A stretch of 64,000 nucleotides of DNA, from positions 13,621 through 77,620 of the forward strand of contig DATEDI010000006.1 of the NCBI GenBank assembly GCA_035281745.1, written 5' to 3'. Shown one piece after another: positions 23,939 through 32,713 of the stretch. The stretch is from 66-474 sp035281745. Its GTDB lineage: Bacteria > Pseudomonadota > Gammaproteobacteria > Xanthomonadales > Rhodanobacteraceae. Made by a program: the position numbers and the translations under genes. Position 1 is the stretch's first letter. Each line of letters opens with the position of its first letter. The notes beneath the pieces are model-generated. The model was not told the origin of the DNA and searched no databases. It saw only the letters and a program-made list of their open reading frames with translations.

Positions 23939-25171
23939 TCACACGCTGCGTGTCGCCACCACCGGCGGCACCGCCGCGGCGCGCATCGCCGGCCCCAGCA
24001 CCGCCAGTTGTCCGATCACCCAAAGCGCGACCGCGCCGATCGGAAGGTACGACAACGGCAGCCGCGGCAGTTCGTAGTGCATCAGCAGGAGCAGGCTGAT
24101 GCCGTATGCCATCGCCATGCCCACCACGATGCCGAACGTGACAATCAGGAAATTCTCGGTCTGGAAGTAATGCAGGATGTCGGCGCGCGTCGCACCCAGC
24201 GCGCGGCGAATGCCGATCTGCTTGCGACGTTGCGCCACCCAGAAACTGGCCAGCCCGACGATGCCGAGCCCGGTCACCAGCAACACTGCCACGATCACGC
24301 TGACCAGCATGCCGGCCATCGCGTGGTCGTCCTTGAAATAGTCGCTGCGGATCTCATCGTATCTGCGCGCATGCGTGATCACGCGGCCGGGGTCGGCTCG
24401 CTTCAGTGTCGCGATTGCTGCAGTCAGCACGCGTTGCCGGTCCTGTGGGCGGGTGCGAATCAGATAGCTTTGATCCTTGCCCGCGCCCATGTGCAGTGGA
24501 AAGATCATCGAGTATTGCGCGGTGGCCGTGTCGTAGGCATTCGCACGCGCCAGCGTCGCCACCACGCCGACCACACGGAAGCTCGCCTTGGGTGCCAGCC
24601 AGATCAACTTGCCCAGCGGGCTTTCCTGCGGCCACAGTCGCTCAGCCAATGTGCTGCTGATGATGGTCGGCATCGGAAAGCCCTTGCCGCTCCCGTCGGC
24701 CAGGGACTTCAGTATCGCGTCCGCGTTGACGTAGTCGTCGGAGGCGAAATCCCGGCCCGAAACGAGATGGAGGCCGAGCGTCGGCAGCAAGTTCTCTCCG
24801 AAGTACGTCGCCGCATTCAGCGTGCGATGCGGTTGCGTCGGCGAAAGCATCACGCCGCCGTTCGACGAATACCCACCGAACGGCAGCTGGTTGGTCATGC
24901 CGACCGCTTGCACACCCGGAATTTGTCGCAACGCCGCCATGTCCTCCTGGGCGCGTGCGTAACGGTCGGTGGGTGGCGCGATCGGCGCTTGCTGGATTTG
25001 CACCAGCTCGTGTTCGGCGATGCCGCTGGGCATCTCCATGTGCTGCATGCGCTGCACGATCAGGAACACGCCATTGCAGACGATCGCGCAGCTCAGCGCG
25101 ATCTCCAGCATCAGCAGCCAGATGATCATCTTGTGCCGGCGCAGCGTGGCGAGGATGGGCAGGATGTCCAT
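23939..25171 (-). CDS. ABC transporter permease, MacB/FtsX type (second of pair)
   Basis: A 410-residue inner-membrane protein. One membrane helix lies at the N-terminus (MIIWLLMLEIALSCAIVCNG), a large periplasmic MacB-like core spans about residues 45-270, and three C-terminal helices form the FtsX domain (MLVSVIVAVLLVTGLGIVGL, then FLIVTFGIVVGMAMAYGISL, then the last). The segment RRKQIGIRRALGATRADIL is the cytoplasmic coupling loop typical of the family. It starts 1 base after the end of its sister permease. The usual MacB-type ATPase and a membrane-fusion partner are not in the window. Confidence 0.85.
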   Translation of the reverse strand: MDILPILATLRRHKMIIWLLMLEIALSCAIVCNGVFLIVQRMQHMEMPSGIAEHELVQIQQAPIAPPTDRYARAQEDMAALRQIPGVQAVGMTNQLPFGGYSSNGGVMLSPTQPHRTLNAATYFGENLLPTLGLHLVSGRDFASDDYVNADAILKSLADGSGKGFPMPTIISSTLAERLWPQESPLGKLIWLAPKASFRVVGVVATLARANAYDTATAQYSMIFPLHMGAGKDQSYLIRTRPQDRQRVLTAAIATLKRADPGRVITHARRYDEIRSDYFKDDHAMAGMLVSVIVAVLLVTGLGIVGLASFWVAQRRKQIGIRRALGATRADILHYFQTENFLIVTFGIVVGMAMAYGISLLLLMHYELPRLPLSYLPIGAVALWVIGQLAVLGPAMRAAAVPPVVATRSV

Positions 25172-25172
25172 G

Positions 25173-26480
25173 TCAATTGCTCTTGAGTTGCAATGCCGGC
25201 GCAACTTTGCTGGCCCGCCACGCGGGCAATATCCCGGCCAGCAGGCTGGCGCCGATGGCGAGCGCGAAGGTGGCCAGCAGCATCGCCGGGTCGAGGTGCG
25301 CCAACGCCGCGTAATCCGACGAGCGGTGTCGAACCATCCACAGACCGAGCAAGGCCAGCAGCAGACCGCCGATGCCACCAGCCAGCCCGACCACGCCGGA
25401 TTCGGTCAGCAACTGCGCGAACAACGCGCGTTTGGAAGCACCCAACGCGCGCCGCACGCTGAGTTCACCCGAACGGCGCAGGAACTTCGCCAGCATCAGC
25501 CCTATGGTGTTGACCAGGCACACCAGCAGGAAGCCGAGCGCGAGCCACGCCTGCAGGCGCACGTCGCTCGGCACGACGCCGTTGTAATCGAGCCACTGCA
25601 TCAGGTTGCGCAACTGCACGTTCGGCGCGCGCTGGAATCGCCCCAGCGCCTTCTGTTCTTCCGAGTAATGGACGAGGAACTGCTTGTACGCGGCAGCCTT
25701 GGCCGGCGTGCCCAGTTCCACCCAGTACTGCAGCCACACGCAGGTCGCCGACGGATAGATGCCACCCGCGCCGCCGGTGCCATTGCCCCAGCAATCATTG
25801 GAGCCGTTGTGGTCATAGTGCAGCTCGAGCGCGGTCTGCAGCGGTATGAATACCTGGTCGTAGTAGTTGTACGAGCCCGTGGTGAGATCGTAGAAATGTG
25901 GATTGGGGCGCCAATTGTCGAGCACGCCGACGATGCGGAAGGTGGTGCCGCCGACGCGCAGCGTGCGACCCGTGCTGTCGGCGCCATTGAACAGCTTTTC
26001 ATCGAGTTTGCGGGTGATCACCACGTCGCGCGCGTGCGCTTCGTCGTCGACGCCGGTCCAGCCGTGGCCGTACAGGAACGGCGCCCCGAACATCGCGAAA
26101 AAATCCGCGCTGGTGTAACGCGCTTCCACGTAGAACGGATCAAGCGTCGAAGAATCCGGCTGGATCGGCACCGCGCCGCCCGTCATCAGGGCCTGCCGGT
26201 CCGCGCGCTTCGCCCGCAGCAGATTCATGCCGTCGATCAGGGTGACCTGCAGCGGCGGCATCGTGCCCGGCATCATGCCGCGCGCGTCCTGCGGATCGAT
26301 CTGTGGGTAATACAGCTCGCCGCTCTTGCCCGGCAGCGGATCGCCGGACAGCACGTGCAGCACGGTCAGCGTCGTCATCGATGCGCCGATGCCGACCGCG
26401 ATCGCCAGCACCATCAGTGCGGTCAGCACCTTGTTGCGCCTCAGGCTGCGGAATGCGAGGTCGAGGTAGTAGGCCAACAT
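25173..26480 (-). CDS. ABC transporter permease, MacB/FtsX type (first of pair)
   Basis: A 435-residue permease with the same layout as the gene after it. The N-terminal helix follows RSLRRNKVLTALMVLAIAVG, the periplasmic core runs to about residue 300, and three helices in the last 130 residues enclose SGELSVRRALGASKRALFAQ. Such pairs usually act with a MacB-like ATPase in export of peptides, lipids or antimicrobials. Neither the ATPase nor an adaptor lies upstream, where a 175-base gap leads to an isochorismatase-family gene on the same strand. The ATPase must come from elsewhere, or the pair is an orphan. Confidence 0.85.
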   Translation of the reverse strand: MLAYYLDLAFRSLRRNKVLTALMVLAIAVGIGASMTTLTVLHVLSGDPLPGKSGELYYPQIDPQDARGMMPGTMPPLQVTLIDGMNLLRAKRADRQALMTGGAVPIQPDSSTLDPFYVEARYTSADFFAMFGAPFLYGHGWTGVDDEAHARDVVITRKLDEKLFNGADSTGRTLRVGGTTFRIVGVLDNWRPNPHFYDLTTGSYNYYDQVFIPLQTALELHYDHNGSNDCWGNGTGGAGGIYPSATCVWLQYWVELGTPAKAAAYKQFLVHYSEEQKALGRFQRAPNVQLRNLMQWLDYNGVVPSDVRLQAWLALGFLLVCLVNTIGLMLAKFLRRSGELSVRRALGASKRALFAQLLTESGVVGLAGGIGGLLLALLGLWMVRHRSSDYAALAHLDPAMLLATFALAIGASLLAGILPAWRASKVAPALQLKSN

Positions 26481-26655
26481 GAGACGGTCCCTGCGCGATC
26501 TTCATGATCCAGCATCTGGATGGCAAGAACGGTGCCAGCGGGGCCGGAGCCATTTTGCGCGCCGATTCAACGGCTTCGAAACCGCCGAATCGTAACAAGG
26601 GTGTCCGCGGACACTTTTGCACGGACAGCGGACAGTCGAATGACCTGTCCGGCCG

Positions 26656-27225
26656 TCAGCGTTCCAGTATCGGCGCCACGCTGCCGCCCAGCACTTCGCT
26701 GACGTAGTCGAGCGCACGCTGGTTGCGCCTGGGCGTGATCGACGCGGTCGTGTCCGCCGGCACCCACAGTTCGAAATCGCGCATGTGCGCATCCATCGCG
26801 GTGGTGAGTACGCACTGGTCGCCGGCCACACCCGCCAGCACCAGGTGTTTCACCTTCAGATGTTCCAGCAAGGCCGGCAACGGCGTCTGGAAGAAGCCCG
26901 ACTGGCCGGGCTTCAGCACGAAGTAGTCGCTGTCGCGCGGCGACAGTTGCTCCGCGATGGTTGCGCCGGGCGCGCCGTTGCGGCGGCAGTACTCGATCAC
27001 CTGGTCGAAGTTGGAGCGCCAGCGCCCGAAATTGTCGTTCACGTGGATCACCGGCCGCTGCAGGGCGTCGGCGCGACGGCGCAGCGCATCGATGGCGCGT
27101 ACCACCGGCGACATCTGTTCCAGCAATTGATCGCTGCCCGGAAACGCAAAATCGTTGATCACGTCGATGATCAACACGGCGCTGTCGGCGAGCCCGCGGT
27201 CGTCAAGCATGTTGTCGGCGCCCAT
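26656..27225 (-). CDS. Isochorismatase-family cysteine hydrolase
   Basis: A 189-residue cytoplasmic hydrolase. The catalytic triad can be placed: Asp in LIIDVINDF (near residue 21), Lys in VLKPGQSGF (near residue 105) and Cys in AGVAGDQCVLTTA (near residue 139). The cis-peptide before the Cys region is normal for the family. Members act as nicotinamidases, N-carbamoyl hydrolases or isochorismatases. PncB in the window would fit a nicotinamidase, but the residues typical of PncA metal binding are not seen, so the substrate is open. Confidence 0.8.
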   Translation of the reverse strand: MGADNMLDDRGLADSAVLIIDVINDFAFPGSDQLLEQMSPVVRAIDALRRRADALQRPVIHVNDNFGRWRSNFDQVIEYCRRNGAPGATIAEQLSPRDSDYFVLKPGQSGFFQTPLPALLEHLKVKHLVLAGVAGDQCVLTTAMDAHMRDFELWVPADTTASITPRRNQRALDYVSEVLGGSVAPILER

Positions 27226-27335
27226 GGCGATCGTCCTTGCCTGCCAGATCGCATCCTCGCCGCGTGCGCGTGTGGGTCACGTGATCCCGGCGCGGGGCGC
27301 CAAACCGTTACTCGAAATGCAGCGACGGCGCGCGA

Positions 27336-28517
27336 TCAGTACGCCACGTTCAGCACTTCGTAGCACGCGCCCATGTTGTGGTAATCGGTCTTGCCGGCGG
27401 GGCTTTTTTCGTCGTCGTATTTGCGGCCATCGCGGGTCAGGATGCGGTACCAGCCGCCGTGTTCGTGATCGACGAAATGGGTCCACGCGTATTCCCACAG
27501 GCGCTGGTACCAGTCCCAATATTTTGCCTCGCCGGTGCGCGTCGCCAACAGCGCCGCGCAAGCCAGCGATTCAGCCTGCACCCAGTGGTACTTGTCGTCG
27601 TCGCAGATCGAGCCGTCGGGCGCGAAGCCGTAACACAGTCCGCCGTATTGATCGTCCCATGCCCGCGTGACCGCGGTGTCGAACAGATGGCGTGCAGTCG
27701 GGAGCAGCCAGTCGGCGTCGCGATGGCGGAACAGGATCAACAGCAGCTTGGCCCATTCGGTCTGGTGGCCGGGCTGGAAGCCCCATGGCCGGAACAGGTC
27801 CTTCGGGTTGTCCTTGTGGTATTCCCAGTCGATATCCCAGTTCTGGTCGTAGTGTTCCCACACCAGGCCACCCGCCTTGGCGGCCTGGCGTCGCGTCATG
27901 TGGTCGGCGAGGGTGTACGCGCGATCGAGGTAACGCTGGTCGTGGCTGGCATCGAACGCAGTGAGCATTGCCTCGCACATGTGCATGTTGGCGTTCTGTC
28001 CACGGTAGTTCGAGAAATTCCAGTTCGCGTCGGCCTCGTCGCGATACAGCCCGGCATCGGCGTTCCAGAAATGTTTTTCCAGCAGAGCCCAGTGTTCGTC
28101 CATCCACGCGGCCGCATCGGCGATGCCGGCCATGCGCGCATGGGCATACGCGACCAGCACGAAGGCGGCGCCGTAGCAATGGTTGGCGGTGCCTTCCGGC
28201 TTGCCGTCGCGCAGCGTCCACGCGTAGCCGCCGGTTGCAGGGTTCCGGTGCGCGTTGCGGATGAAAGACGCACAGTGGCGCACGCCGTCGAAGTATTCGG
28301 CGCCGCCGAAAGCACGCGCGTACATCGAATAGTCGAACACGAAGCGTGCGCTCGAGACGAGGTGCCGGTGCGAACGGTCGTAGATCGTGCCGTCGTCCTT
28401 GTAGTAATGGAAGCATCCGCCAGCTGGATCGAGGCAATGCGGGTGATAGAACGCCATGGTGTCGCGGATGTGTTGGCGCAGGAAATCCGGCGAGCGAAAA
28501 TCGGGAAAGTCGCTCAT
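27336..28517 (-). CDS. AGE-family sugar isomerase/epimerase, probably mannose isomerase
   Basis: A 393-residue cytoplasmic (alpha/alpha)6-barrel protein of the N-acylglucosamine 2-epimerase family. Motifs include RFVFDYSMYARAFG, NANMHMCEAMLTAFDASHD, GHQTEWAKLLLILFRH and WVQAESLACAALLA, with the paired active-site histidines (HMCEA; GHQTEW). Members interconvert mannose and fructose, mannose and glucose, or N-acylated sugars. Beside a fructokinase-like gene and many mannosidases, mannose-to-fructose isomerisation is the best reading (inference). Its ATG overlaps the kinase stop by 4 bases (ATGA). It is the last gene of a five-gene operon. Confidence 0.82.
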   Translation of the reverse strand: MSDFPDFRSPDFLRQHIRDTMAFYHPHCLDPAGGCFHYYKDDGTIYDRSHRHLVSSARFVFDYSMYARAFGGAEYFDGVRHCASFIRNAHRNPATGGYAWTLRDGKPEGTANHCYGAAFVLVAYAHARMAGIADAAAWMDEHWALLEKHFWNADAGLYRDEADANWNFSNYRGQNANMHMCEAMLTAFDASHDQRYLDRAYTLADHMTRRQAAKAGGLVWEHYDQNWDIDWEYHKDNPKDLFRPWGFQPGHQTEWAKLLLILFRHRDADWLLPTARHLFDTAVTRAWDDQYGGLCYGFAPDGSICDDDKYHWVQAESLACAALLATRTGEAKYWDWYQRLWEYAWTHFVDHEHGGWYRILTRDGRKYDDEKSPAGKTDYHNMGACYEVLNVAY

Positions 28518-29485
28518 GCGTGTTGCTCCAGAAAGGCTTCGACTTCGGCGGACGCGGGCATCGCCGCGAACGAACCGGCGCGAGTCACTGCGAGCGCGCC
28601 GCAGGCGGAGGCGAAACGCAAGGTGGTGTCGAGTCGATCCGTGTCCGCGACGAAGCCTCCGAAAGTTGCCGCATCGAGGCCGGCTTGCGCGAACTGGTAC
28701 AGGCATCCGCCGACGAAGGCATCGCCGGCGCCGGTGGTATCGACCGCGGGTACGGGAAACGTGCTGTGCTCGCCGCTTGCATTCGGCGTGAACCAGCGCG
28801 TGGCGCGCTTGCCATCGGTTATGACGACGAGCTTTGCGTGCGCATTCCACAGCCGCGCAAATACCGCGTCTTCATGGCCCGTCGAGATCGCAAGGAACGC
28901 GAGTTCTTCCGCGCTCAGCTTCACGAAATCGGTCTGTTCCAGCGCGCGCCAGATCGTGGGCGCGGGATCTTCGCCGCGCGGCCACAGCGGCGGCCGCAGG
29001 TTCATGTCGTAGCTGACCAGTGCACGGGCATTGCGCGCATGCGTCATCCCTTGCAGCGTTGTCGCGGCCGAATCGGGTTCGGTCATGCTGCACGAGCCCG
29101 CGTGGAAGATCGTGCCCGTGTTGAAGACCGACGCATCGAAATCCGCGTCGCGGAACAGCAGGTCGGCCGAGGGCGGCCGGTAGAAACTGAAATCGCGTTC
29201 GCCGTTGGCGGCGTGCGAGACGAACGCCAACGCGGTGTTGGCGGCATCGGTGCGGTGCGCGTGCGAGGTGTCCACGCCGGCTGCATCGAGTTCGCGCAAC
29301 AGCAGATCACCGAACATGTCGCGGCCGAACATGCCGACAAACGCAGCACGCCCGCCCAATCGCGCGACCGCGACCGAGACGTTGGCGGGCGCGCCACCGG
29401 GGTGCGCTGTGAATACCGGCGCGGCGCCGGAAGGCTTGCCGTGGAAATCGATCAACGCCTCGCCGAAACAGCAGACGGTGTTCAT
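28514..29485 (-). CDS. PfkB-family sugar kinase, probably fructokinase
   Basis: A 323-residue ribokinase-fold kinase. The N-terminal CCFGEALIDF and HPGGAPANVSVAVARLGG form the sugar site, and DTTGAGDAFVGGCLYQF near residue 250 holds the catalytic Asp and anion hole. The pattern is that of bacterial fructokinases. Acting after the AGE-type isomerase it would give fructose 6-phosphate, letting mannose enter glycolysis without phosphomannose isomerase (inference). It overlaps both neighbours by 4 bases (ATGA at 28514-28517 and 29482-29485). Confidence 0.87.
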   Translation of the reverse strand: MNTVCCFGEALIDFHGKPSGAAPVFTAHPGGAPANVSVAVARLGGRAAFVGMFGRDMFGDLLLRELDAAGVDTSHAHRTDAANTALAFVSHAANGERDFSFYRPPSADLLFRDADFDASVFNTGTIFHAGSCSMTEPDSAATTLQGMTHARNARALVSYDMNLRPPLWPRGEDPAPTIWRALEQTDFVKLSAEELAFLAISTGHEDAVFARLWNAHAKLVVITDGKRATRWFTPNASGEHSTFPVPAVDTTGAGDAFVGGCLYQFAQAGLDAATFGGFVADTDRLDTTLRFASACGALAVTRAGSFAAMPASAEVEAFLEQHA

Positions 29486-30774
29486 GCGACGCGCGAACCC
29501 TTCAGCCCGTAATAGATGATGTATAGATAGCAGATCATCGGCAGCACGTAAGCGTGGTGCACGCCGACATGGTCGGCGATCGCGCCTTGGGCGAGCGGGA
29601 TGATCGCGCCGCCCACGATCGCCATCACCAGCAGGCTGGAAACCTTGCCGGTCAGTGGGCCGAATTTCTCGATGCCCAGGGTGAAGATGTTGGGAAACAT
29701 GATCGAGTTGAACAGGCCGATCGCCACCACGCTCCATAACGCGACGTGGCCTGAGGTGAGCATGGTGGTGAGTACCAGCAGCGCGGCGATCGCGGCATTG
29801 AAGGCCAGCAACTTGCGCGTATCGATGCGCGTCAACAGCGCCGAGCCGACGAAGCGCCCCACCATCGCGCCGCCCCAGTACAGCGACACGTAGCCGGTGG
29901 CGGCCGCTTCGCTCATGTTGCCGATGTCAGGCAGCGAGAGGTAGTTGACCATGAAGCTGCCGATCGAAACCTCGGCGCCGACGTACACGAAGATCGCCAG
30001 CATGCCCAGCCACACGCGGCGCAGCTTCAACGCGTCGGCGAAGCGATGCTGCGAATCATCCGCAGCGGCCGTGTTCTCGAGTTGCGGCAGACGGCAAAGC
30101 CACACCACGATCGCCAGCAAGAACAGCACGATCGCGATGCCGATGTAAGGGCCCTGCACCAGGTGCGCCTGCTGCGCCTTGTAGGCGGCTTGCGCCGCGG
30201 GCGCGAGTTTGGCCAGTTCCGCCGCGCCCAGCACCGCGGCCGAGAGGATCAGGAAACCGCCCAACTTCGGCGCGATCGTGGTGCCCAGCGAGTTCAGCGC
30301 CTGGGCGAGGTTGAGCCGTGCCGATGCATAGCGCGCCGCGCCCAAAAGGCTCACGTACGGGTTGGCCGCGACCTGCAGCAGCGTGATGCCGCTGGCCAGC
30401 ACGAAGAACGCGAGCAGGAACAGCGGATACGACTGCGCCTGTGCCGCGGGCAGGAACAACAATGCGCCGATGCCGGTGACGATCAGCCCGATGATGATGC
30501 TGGCGCGATAACCCCAGTGCGCCAGCACCTTGCCCGACGGCAGCGACATGATGAAATACGCGCCGAAGAACGTGAATTGCACCAGCATCACTTCGGTGTA
30601 GCTGAGCGTGAATACCGATTTCAGGTGCGGGATCAGTACGTCGTTCAGCGCCGTGATGAAGCCCCACATGAAAAAGATCGTGGTCATCACCGTCAGGGCG
30701 ACGCGAGTACCGGGCGCGCGCCCTGATGGTGCAGGCGTGTCCGGCAGGCGTTCGCTCATGGGTTCGGGATTCAT
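29482..30774 (-). CDS. FHS-type sugar permease (fucose/glucose/galactose family), probably for mannose
   Basis: A 430-residue major facilitator protein with twelve predicted helices. MTTIFFMWGFITALNDVLIP, the acidic/Asn pair of helix 1, QVAANPYVSLLG and LNLAQALNSLGTTIAPKLGG are hallmarks of the FHS (FucP/GluP) family of proton-sugar symporters. Position between a sugar kinase and a glycosylasparaginase suggests it takes up mannose or a related hexose freed in the periplasm; this is inference. ATGA overlaps join it to the kinase (29482-29485) and to cutC (30771-30774). Confidence 0.88.
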   Translation of the reverse strand: MNPEPMSERLPDTPAPSGRAPGTRVALTVMTTIFFMWGFITALNDVLIPHLKSVFTLSYTEVMLVQFTFFGAYFIMSLPSGKVLAHWGYRASIIIGLIVTGIGALLFLPAAQAQSYPLFLLAFFVLASGITLLQVAANPYVSLLGAARYASARLNLAQALNSLGTTIAPKLGGFLILSAAVLGAAELAKLAPAAQAAYKAQQAHLVQGPYIGIAIVLFLLAIVVWLCRLPQLENTAAADDSQHRFADALKLRRVWLGMLAIFVYVGAEVSIGSFMVNYLSLPDIGNMSEAAATGYVSLYWGGAMVGRFVGSALLTRIDTRKLLAFNAAIAALLVLTTMLTSGHVALWSVVAIGLFNSIMFPNIFTLGIEKFGPLTGKVSSLLVMAIVGGAIIPLAQGAIADHVGVHHAYVLPMICYLYIIYYGLKGSRVA

Positions 30775-31541
30775 TGCGATGGATTCCTGCGGGACGGGTG
30801 CGCGGATGATGACAGCGTCCGTAGCGCGTCGACACGGGCGCGCACTTCGGTCGCGGCGGTTTGCCAATGGGCATCGCCCATTTCGCCAAGCGTGGGAGGG
30901 GGATGATCCATGCGCGTGGTGATGCGCTTCCTGGCGGAGGCGTGGAATTCGTGCGCACCGGTGGCCTCCGCGATCGCCGCGATGTTTTGCGCGGTGATGC
31001 CGCCGCCCGGCATGATCGTGATGCGGCCATGCGCCTGCCCGATGAGCTTGCGGATCAGTGGCGCACCGGCCATCGCGTCCGCGGCCTGACCCGAAGTCAG
31101 CAGCCGATCGCAACCCAGCGCAATAATGGCTTCGAGCGCGCGTTCCGGGGCACGGGCGAAATCGAAGGCGCGGTGGAAAGTCATTGACATTTCTCCCGCG
31201 ACATCCATCAGGGCGCGGCAACGCGGCACGTCGACCTCGGCTTCGGCGGTCAGCATGCCCAACACGGCGCCGGCGCAGCCCAGCGTCTTGCAGGTTTCGA
31301 TGTCGCGCTGCATCACCTCGCATTCCAGATCGTTGAACACGAAGTCGCCGGCGCGCGGACGGATCAGCACGTGGACGGGAATGCGCAAGCGTTCGCACGT
31401 GATCGCGATGGCCGCATGCGACGGTGTGAGTCCACCGACTTCGAGTGCCGAGCACAATTCCACGCGCGCCGCGCCGCCCGCTTCGGCCGCCAGCGCCGAG
31501 CCAACCGAATTGGCGGCGACTTCCAGGACGGGATTGCTCAT
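30771..31541 (-). CDS. cutC: CutC-family TIM-barrel protein
   Basis: A 256-residue protein with LEVAANSVGSALAAEAGGAA, RVELCSALEVGGLTPSHAAI, PVHVLIRPRAGDFVFND, MTFHRAFDF and IMPGGGITAQNI, all conserved in the CutC family. CutC was named for copper homeostasis in E. coli, a role that has been questioned, and the fold is that of an enzyme. Here it is locked between a glycosylasparaginase and a sugar permease by 4-base overlaps. A role in N-glycan or amino-sugar metabolism therefore seems more likely than copper handling (inference). Confidence 0.9.
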   Translation of the reverse strand: MSNPVLEVAANSVGSALAAEAGGAARVELCSALEVGGLTPSHAAIAITCERLRIPVHVLIRPRAGDFVFNDLECEVMQRDIETCKTLGCAGAVLGMLTAEAEVDVPRCRALMDVAGEMSMTFHRAFDFARAPERALEAIIALGCDRLLTSGQAADAMAGAPLIRKLIGQAHGRITIMPGGGITAQNIAAIAEATGAHEFHASARKRITTRMDHPPPTLGEMGDAHWQTAATEVRARVDALRTLSSSAHPSRRNPSQ

Positions 31542-32566
31542 GCGCCGAGCACGCTTCCGGACTTGACCAGCGCACGCTGGTCCTGGGCATCGCACACCGC
31601 GTAAGCGAAGCCGGGCTGGATCGCCCACGCGCCGACTTCGCCATCCTTGTTCATCGCGAGAAAGGCGACCTGGATGTCGCCCGCGGTCGAGCGGTGCTTG
31701 CGCAGCACGCGCAGCACCGCTTCCTTGCAGGCCTCCTGCGGACTTCTGCCTTGGCGCATCAGTTCCACCACAAGGAATGAGCCGGCGTTGCGGATCACTT
31801 CCTCGCCGACACCCGTGGAGGTCGCCGCGCCGACTTCGCCATCGACGTACAGGCCTGCGCCGATGATGGGCGAGTCGCCCACGCGACCGCGCAATTTCCA
31901 GGCCATGCCGCTGGTGGTGCAGGCGCCGGCCAGCTTGCCGCGCGCATCCCGCGCGAGGATGCCGATGGTGTCGTGGTTGTCCTTGCCGCCGGGCACGCCG
32001 GCGCCGTAGCTGCGCACTTCGCTGTTGACGACCGGCTTGTAATGCGCGGTTTTCAACCACTCGCGCCAGGCCTTGTTTGCGGCCGGCGTCAGCAGGTTCT
32101 GTTTCTTGAAACCCTGTTCCAGCGCAAACTGCCGGGCGCCCTCGCCAACCAGCAACACGTGCGGCGTGCGTTCCATCACCCGGCGCGCCACCGACACCGC
32201 GTGCTCGATGTCCTCGAGGCAGGCGACGCCGCCGCAATTCATGTCGGCATCCATGATGCTGGCGTCCAGCGTGACGTGACCGTCGCGGTCGGGATAACCG
32301 CCCAGTCCCACACTGTGATTCTTGATGTCGGCTTCGGGCACCCGCGCGCCGGCTTCGACAGCGTCAAGGGAATGGCCGCCCCTGGAGAGAATGGTCCACG
32401 CCGCCTGATTCGCGGCCACGCCGAAATTCCAAGTCGATACCACGCGCACAGCACCTTTTGCGGGCGCACTGCTTGCGCCAGCGTCGGCGACGCCTGCGAC
32501 GGGCGACAGCGCTGCGGCAGCGGCGCCCAGGGCGGCGGTCTTGAGGAAGCGGCGGCGGTTGGTCAT
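31538..32566 (-). CDS. N4-(beta-N-acetylglucosaminyl)-L-asparaginase (glycosylasparaginase), Tat-exported
   Basis: A 342-residue N-terminal-nucleophile hydrolase that splits the GlcNAc-Asn bond of N-glycopeptides. The twin-arginine signal NRRRFLKTAALGAAAAAL leads to a mature start near residue 35. Typical motifs are VVSTWNFGVAANQAAW, HSVGLGGYPDRDG, LDASIMDADMNCGGVA and KDNHDTIGILA, in which autocleavage before the Thr creates the nucleophile. It is the first gene of the operon running to the AGE-type isomerase and divides the control region at 32567-32709 with the fucose operon. The following ATGA overlap is with cutC. Confidence 0.92.
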   Translation of the reverse strand: MTNRRRFLKTAALGAAAAALSPVAGVADAGASSAPAKGAVRVVSTWNFGVAANQAAWTILSRGGHSLDAVEAGARVPEADIKNHSVGLGGYPDRDGHVTLDASIMDADMNCGGVACLEDIEHAVSVARRVMERTPHVLLVGEGARQFALEQGFKKQNLLTPAANKAWREWLKTAHYKPVVNSEVRSYGAGVPGGKDNHDTIGILARDARGKLAGACTTSGMAWKLRGRVGDSPIIGAGLYVDGEVGAATSTGVGEEVIRNAGSFLVVELMRQGRSPQEACKEAVLRVLRKHRSTAGDIQVAFLAMNKDGEVGAWAIQPGFAYAVCDAQDQRALVKSGSVLGA

Positions 32567-32640
32567 GGAGAGTCCTCTGCGGTGGCCGCTCGCGCGGATG
32601 ATGCCACGACCGCGCCGAGGATGGTATGACGCGTGTTGCG

Positions 32641-32652
32641 TATATGGATATA
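32641..32652. promoter_or_regulatory. Shared TATATGNATATA operator, copy 1
   Basis: TATATGGATATA lies between the divergent glycosylasparaginase and fucose operons. The near-identical perfect palindrome TATATGCATATA lies at 59214-59225, between glucokinase and the GH35 gene. Two such sites, both in divergent control regions of the same locus, look like the binding site of one dimeric regulator. The regulator is not identified; the IclR-type gene in the locus is one candidate. Confidence 0.5.
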
Positions 32653-32656
32653 TAAT
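32651..32656 (+). promoter_or_regulatory. -10 box of the fucose operon
   Basis: A perfect TATAAT that overlaps the operator-like sequence by two bases. No good -35 box lies 16-18 bases upstream, which suggests activator-dependent or otherwise regulated use. Transcription would begin near 32663, on the ATG of a 16-codon frame. Confidence 0.45.
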
Positions 32657-32662
32657 CCACCC

Positions 32663-32713
32663 ATGAAACGATCGAACCCATCGATCCAATGGGACCGGAG
32701 CCCGGCTCCGTGA
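32663..32713 (+). CDS. Possible 16-residue leader peptide
   Basis: MKRSNPSIQWDRSPAP-stop. The ATG lies 7 bases after the TATAAT box, about where the transcript would begin, so it would be leaderless. The stop TGA overlaps a GTG (GTGA at 32710-32713) that begins the aldo/keto reductase frame. The arrangement suggests translational coupling of the reductase to a short leader, but the frame is too short to be sure. Confidence 0.35.
   Translation: MKRSNPSIQWDRSPAP

Noticed and set aside
26656..27225. Calling the isochorismatase-family protein PncA (nicotinamidase)
   Set aside because: The triad is present but the PncA metal-binding Asp-His-His pattern was not found, so only the family name is justified.
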